Source: an uncultured Blautia sp. (GTDB lineage: Bacteria; Bacillota; Clostridia; Lachnospirales; Lachnospiraceae). Taken from it: a DNA stretch of 64,000 bases. Positions 60,850 through 64,000 of this stretch are shown in pieces. The translations under genes and the position numbers were made by a program. The notes beneath the pieces are model-generated. The model did no database searches. It was not told the DNA's origin and worked only from the letters and a program-made list of their open reading frames with translations. Location of the stretch: NCBI GenBank assembly GCA_958367245.1, contig CATXEA010000013.1, forward strand, positions 1-64,000. Direction: 5' to 3'. How positions within the stretch are numbered: the stretch's first letter is position 1; each line of letters begins with the position of its first letter.

Positions 60850-61253
60850 TCTTCTACACGGGCAATTTTACCCAGAATACCGTTTACGAAAGAACCTGAC
60901 GCCTCTCCTCCGAAGCGTTTCGCAAGCTCTACCGCCTCATTGATGGCAACGCCTGTAGGAACATCGGTGTCGAATTTCAGCTCGTAAACAGCCAGACGAA
61001 GTGCAGTTAAATCCACACGGCTCATACGTTTCGTCTTCCAGCCCTTACTTGTCTCATTAAGAAGCTCATCAATCTCTCCCAGATGCTCCAGCACATTTTT
61101 ATATTTCTCACTCATGTATTCCGTATCTTTTTCTTCTACTTCTTCCAGGCTGTCGAAATACATGGCAAGCTGCTCATCCATCTCTTCCTCAGAATTAAAT
61201 TCAGCCATAAATAATAGTTTAAAGATATGTTCTCTCTGTTCTCTTCTACGCAT
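60846..61253 (-). CDS. nusB: Transcription antitermination factor NusB
   Basis: 135 residues, all helical. RRREQREHIFKLLFMAEF at the start and VPTGVAINEAVELAKRFGG then SFVNGILGKIAR at the end, the NusB signature. It works in rRNA antitermination. Between the Asp23-like gene and xseA, the usual order; folD is absent here. Confidence 0.96.
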   Translation of the reverse strand: MRRREQREHIFKLLFMAEFNSEEEMDEQLAMYFDSLEEVEEKDTEYMSEKYKNVLEHLGEIDELLNETSKGWKTKRMSRVDLTALRLAVYELKFDTDVPTGVAINEAVELAKRFGGEASGSFVNGILGKIARVEE

Positions 61254-61301
61254 ATATCCTCCTAGTACCAGTTCGTCTTTTATATAGAAAAAAGGAAAGG
61301 G

Positions 61302-61688
61302 TTACTTTCCTTTTTCATTCTCCATATCTACACTGACAATGCGGATGTTTACATCTGCAACTTCAAGTCCTGTCATATTTTCGATGGATGATTTTACCTT
61401 CTCCTGAACCTTCTTGCTTACTTCCAGAACATTCCTTCCGTACTCAATATTCAGGTTCAGATCTACTGTGACTACCCCCTCAAGAACGGTGACTCTCACA
61501 CCTCTGGACAGGTTCTTCATACCAAGCTTGCTTACCAGCTCATTGGTAATATGACCTGCCATGGATGCAACACCTTCCACCTCTGTCGCTGCCAGACCAG
61601 CCACGATTGCAACTACTTCATCTGCAATGTGAACTTCACCAACACCGCCTAAGTCCTGTATTTTATATGTTGTTCTCTTTTCTGCCAT
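61302..61688 (-). CDS. Asp23/Gls24-family envelope stress protein
   Basis: 128 residues. VHIADEVVAIVAGLAATEVEG and GVRVTVLEGVVTVDLNLNIEYG, then VLEVSKKVQEKVKSSIENMTG are typical of the YqhY/YloU branch. The nusB-linked copy is linked to fatty-acid/biotin carboxylase genes in Bacillus; its role is unclear. A TGGTATAAT extended -10 lies about 75 bp upstream. Confidence 0.92.
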   Translation of the reverse strand: MAEKRTTYKIQDLGGVGEVHIADEVVAIVAGLAATEVEGVASMAGHITNELVSKLGMKNLSRGVRVTVLEGVVTVDLNLNIEYGRNVLEVSKKVQEKVKSSIENMTGLEVADVNIRIVSVDMENEKGK

Positions 61689-61799
61689 GTGAAAACCCTC
61701 CTACAGATTTATTTATAACCGGTAATCTCTGTACCTTCACAGTTTTATAATCTTTGTATATTATACCAAATAGGCGAATAAAATAAAAGGGTTATTTCA

Positions 61800-63389
61800 T
61801 TATTTACTGAATTCTGTCAGCACAAGTCCCGGATTTCGGTCAAGAGTCATGCCCACGCTCCATGCGTTCACCCACAGAAGAAGCGGATTGCCTTTAAGAT
61901 CTGTTACCTTCTTCATATCAGAGGTTCCGACAATCTTCTCCACATTGACTTCCTCTTTATTCGCAATCCAGCGGATATGCTCATAAGGCAGGTTCTCCAG
62001 ACGGATTTCCACATTGTACTCGTTCTCCAGACGGTATTTTAGAACATCGAACTGCAGCACGCCGACTACTCCAACGATGATTTCCTCCATACCTGTATTA
62101 AACTCCTGAAAAATCTGAATTGCACCTTCCTGGGCAATCTGATTAATGCCTTTTACAAACTGTTTACGCTTCATTGTATCAAGCTGGCGCACTCTGGCGA
62201 AATGCTCTGGCGCAAAGGTAGGGATTCCCTCGAACGCAAACTTCTTGCCCGTCGCGCAGATCGTATCGCCGATGGAAAAAATGCCCGGGTCAAAAACGCC
62301 GATAATATCGCCTGCGTAAGCCTCATCTACAACGTGACGGGATTCCGCGATCATCTGCTGCGGCTGAAGAAGACGCATTTTTTTGTCTCCCTGAACGTGG
62401 TATACCTCCTGAGATGCGTCAAATTTGCCGGAGCAGATACGCATAAACGCGATTCTGTCTCTGTGGGCTTTATTCATATTTGCCTGAATTTTAAATACAA
62501 AAGCTGAAAAGTCATCGTCCATCGGATCGACTTCTCCGCAGTCTGCCATTCTCGCAAGAGGAGAGGATGTCATCTTGAGGAAATGCTCAAGAAAAGTCTC
62601 CACACCGAAGTTTGTAAGCGCAGAACCAAAAAATACAGGAGTCAGTTCTCCTTTGCTTACAAGCTCCATATCGAACTCTGCGCTGGCTCCGTCCAGAAGC
62701 TCGATTTCATCCAGAAGCTGCTCCTTCTGCTCCTCATCCATAATCTCATCAATGCGGCTGTCGTCCAGATCAATTTCTTCAATGACACCTTCCTTTGTAC
62801 CCTTCTGGGTATCAGAGAAAGTCAGCACCTTCTTAATATCACGGTCGTATACACCGCGGAATTTCTTACCTGAGCCAATCGGCCAGTTGATCGGGCAGGT
62901 AGCGATTCCCAGTTCCTTCTCAATCTCATCAAGAAGGTCAAAGGTATCGTTGGCATCCCTGTCCAGCTTATTGATAAAGGTAAAAATCGGAATATGGCGC
63001 ATTACACATACTTTAAAAAGCTTTCTTGTCTGCGCCTCAACACCCTTGGAAGCATCAATGACCATGACTGCGGAATCTGCTGCCATAAGAGTACGGTAGG
63101 TATCCTCGGAGAAATCCTGATGACCCGGTGTATCCAGAATGTTGATGCAGTAGCCGTCATAGTGGAACTGCAGAACAGAAGATGTTACAGAAATACCTCT
63201 TTCCTTTTCAATTTCCATCCAGTCTGAAACTGCATGGCGGGCGGTTGCCTTGCCTTTTACACTTCCGGCAAGATTGATAGCTCCGCCATACAGCAGGAAT
63301 TTTTCTGTTAATGTAGTTTTACCTGCGTCAGGGTGAGAAATGATGGCAAATGTTCTTCTCTTTTCTATTTCTTTCGTATACTTCGACAC
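61800..63389 (-). CDS. prfC: Peptide chain release factor 3
   Basis: 529 residues. Start SKYTKEIEKRRTFAIISHPD, G1 AGKTTLTEKFLL, G3 DTPGHQDFSEDTYR, G4 NKLDRD, and RF3-specific DWMEIEKERGISVTSS. It removes RF1/RF2 from the ribosome. Start: a GTG at 63389, with AGGAGG 6 nt upstream; earlier in-frame codons to 63431 lack support. It interrupts the usual step between the Asp23 gene and the spoIIIA operon. Confidence 0.96.
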   Translation of the reverse strand: MSKYTKEIEKRRTFAIISHPDAGKTTLTEKFLLYGGAINLAGSVKGKATARHAVSDWMEIEKERGISVTSSVLQFHYDGYCINILDTPGHQDFSEDTYRTLMAADSAVMVIDASKGVEAQTRKLFKVCVMRHIPIFTFINKLDRDANDTFDLLDEIEKELGIATCPINWPIGSGKKFRGVYDRDIKKVLTFSDTQKGTKEGVIEEIDLDDSRIDEIMDEEQKEQLLDEIELLDGASAEFDMELVSKGELTPVFFGSALTNFGVETFLEHFLKMTSSPLARMADCGEVDPMDDDFSAFVFKIQANMNKAHRDRIAFMRICSGKFDASQEVYHVQGDKKMRLLQPQQMIAESRHVVDEAYAGDIIGVFDPGIFSIGDTICATGKKFAFEGIPTFAPEHFARVRQLDTMKRKQFVKGINQIAQEGAIQIFQEFNTGMEEIIVGVVGVLQFDVLKYRLENEYNVEIRLENLPYEHIRWIANKEEVNVEKIVGTSDMKKVTDLKGNPLLLWVNAWSVGMTLDRNPGLVLTEFSK

Positions 63390-63442
63390 GTTTGGCCTCC
63401 TAAAAACTATATCTTTCATCGTAATAATCATTTTGACTCTTT

Positions 63443-63472
63443 ATTCTATTATATAGAAGGCTTGACTGTCAA
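63443..63472 (-). promoter_or_regulatory. prfC promoter
   Basis: On the minus strand TTGACA (63467-63472), an 18-nt spacer and TAGAAT (63443-63448). The -35 lies inside a small palindrome CTTGACTGTCAAG (63461-63473). Confidence 0.6.
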
Positions 63473-63485
63473 GGGGCTTTCACCA

Positions 63486-64000
63486 CTATTCAATCGGTTC
63501 CTCATAAATCACATCGGAATCAGCAGCCTCTGTATCTGACTCTGCCTCCGTCTCTGTTCCCTCCGCTGTATCCTCACTGCTCTCATTAAGAGGCGTAATT
63601 ACAATCTGCTCTGCCGCTATCCCTGTTTTGCGTTTCACAATATCCTCAATCTGGGCGCGCTGCGCCAGAGAAAGCTGGCTGTCCGGCACCACGATATCTG
63701 CAGTTTCTCCTGTCAGATTCACAACTACATTCTGAAATCCCTTTGCTTCGAGAAGAAGTTCTGCTGCCGCTTCTTTCTCTGTCAGCTCTGTCATGGAAAC
63801 CATCGTATTGACAGCAGTCTGCTTCTGTTCATCCTGAAGCTCCTGATTATTGATGATATCCTGTAAGTCTGCCTTGTTCTGCGAACGGATCTGTTCTCTG
63901 CTCAAACGCGCCTGAGCTGCAAAATTCATAGAACCTGTAAGTACGGCTTCCCCCGGAGTTTCTGTCTGCGGACCTTCCATCTCCGCAGGACTGCCATCTG
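63486..64000 (-). CDS. spoIIIAH: Stage III sporulation protein AH (partial, 5' end outside window)
   Basis: The last 171 residues are visible; the frame is open to the window edge. SREQIRSQNKADLQDIINN, VSMTELTEKEAAAELLLEAK and GFQNVVVNLTGETADIVVPD match the SpoIIIAH ring-forming domain; it ends in a long Glu/Asp/Thr tail. In the forespore channel it pairs with SpoIIQ. The N-terminal membrane segment must lie outside. Confidence 0.88.
   Translation of the reverse strand, partial: DGSPAEMEGPQTETPGEAVLTGSMNFAAQARLSREQIRSQNKADLQDIINNQELQDEQKQTAVNTMVSMTELTEKEAAAELLLEAKGFQNVVVNLTGETADIVVPDSQLSLAQRAQIEDIVKRKTGIAAEQIVITPLNESSEDTAEGTETEAESDTEAADSDVIYEEPIE

Overview
The window comes from a low-GC, spore-lineage Firmicute, most likely a gut Lachnospiraceae close to Blautia. 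The evidence is the gene content and order: gap-pgk-tpiA; iscR-iscS-iscU-mnmA; recA-recX-rny; Spo0A; SpoIVB; SpoIIIAH; CotF-type coat proteins; and a PLP decarboxylase that strongly resembles, from memory, the characterised Ruminococcus gnavus tryptophan decarboxylase. No rRNA, tRNA or CRISPR array was seen.

Layout. 0-7.4 kb: a broken Rpn-type nuclease gene, a GNAT acetyltransferase, an RluA pseudouridine synthase, a large conserved membrane protein of unknown role, a DUF2726 protein, a zinc alcohol dehydrogenase, a DHFR-like reductase and an orphan sigma-70-type factor. 7.4-9.2 kb: an IS1182-family element with 15-bp inverted repeats, sitting between the sigma gene and tpiA. 9.3-12.5 kb: glycolytic gap-pgk-tpiA. 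12.7-19.6 kb: a PHP phosphatase, an amylosucrase-like GH13 with a 10-residue repeat tail, a cation/proton antiporter and a P-type ATPase. 19.7-22.9 kb: the Fe-S/thiouridine operon with a palindromic operator in its promoter. 22.9-33.6 kb: SpoVB-like flippase, DAHP synthase, XerD, SpoIIM-like protein, RNase Y, RecX/RecA (LexA box), coat proteins, glycogen synthase, Spo0A.

33.8-51.4 kb is an accessory block. In the familiar Bacillus/Clostridium order spoIVB is followed directly by spo0A; here about 18 kb separates them. The block holds (a) a LysR regulator divergent from an aromatic amino acid decarboxylase; (b) a seven-gene catabolic operon (four-subunit 2-oxoacid:ferredoxin oxidoreductase, ADP-forming acyl-CoA synthetase, Glu/Leu/Phe/Val dehydrogenase, APC permease) followed by a GntR/FadR regulator. 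TGGT-N3-ACCA-type boxes lie at the operon promoter. Together (b) would take up an amino acid, deaminate it, oxidise the 2-oxoacid to an acyl-CoA and recover ATP. Then come (c) a Cys-rich unknown, a HTH plus RhuM-Fic/Doc pair and a frameshifted mobile-element remnant; and (d) a cassette-like array directly downstream of spoIVB.

The array is the most striking part. Three units, about 0.95-1.4 kb each, lie head-to-tail on the minus strand. Each ends with a conserved 75-80 bp segment containing a hairpin that varies by compensatory changes. Two of these segments are joined to a copy of the spoIVB 3' end, starting at the catalytic-serine SGSPI codons. Cargo: a type III toxin-antitoxin system (two 39-nt antitoxin repeats, terminator, ToxN/AbiQ toxin) whose toxin is fused to an inorganic pyrophosphatase-like domain; a P-loop kinase-like protein; and a GNAT acetyltransferase with a 55-residue membrane protein.

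51.4-64 kb is the conserved core block spoIVB-recN-argR-nadK-tlyA-dxs-ispA-xseB-xseA-nusB-asp23, then prfC and the 3' part of spoIIIAH cut by the window edge. All calls come from reading the sequence; no database search was run.
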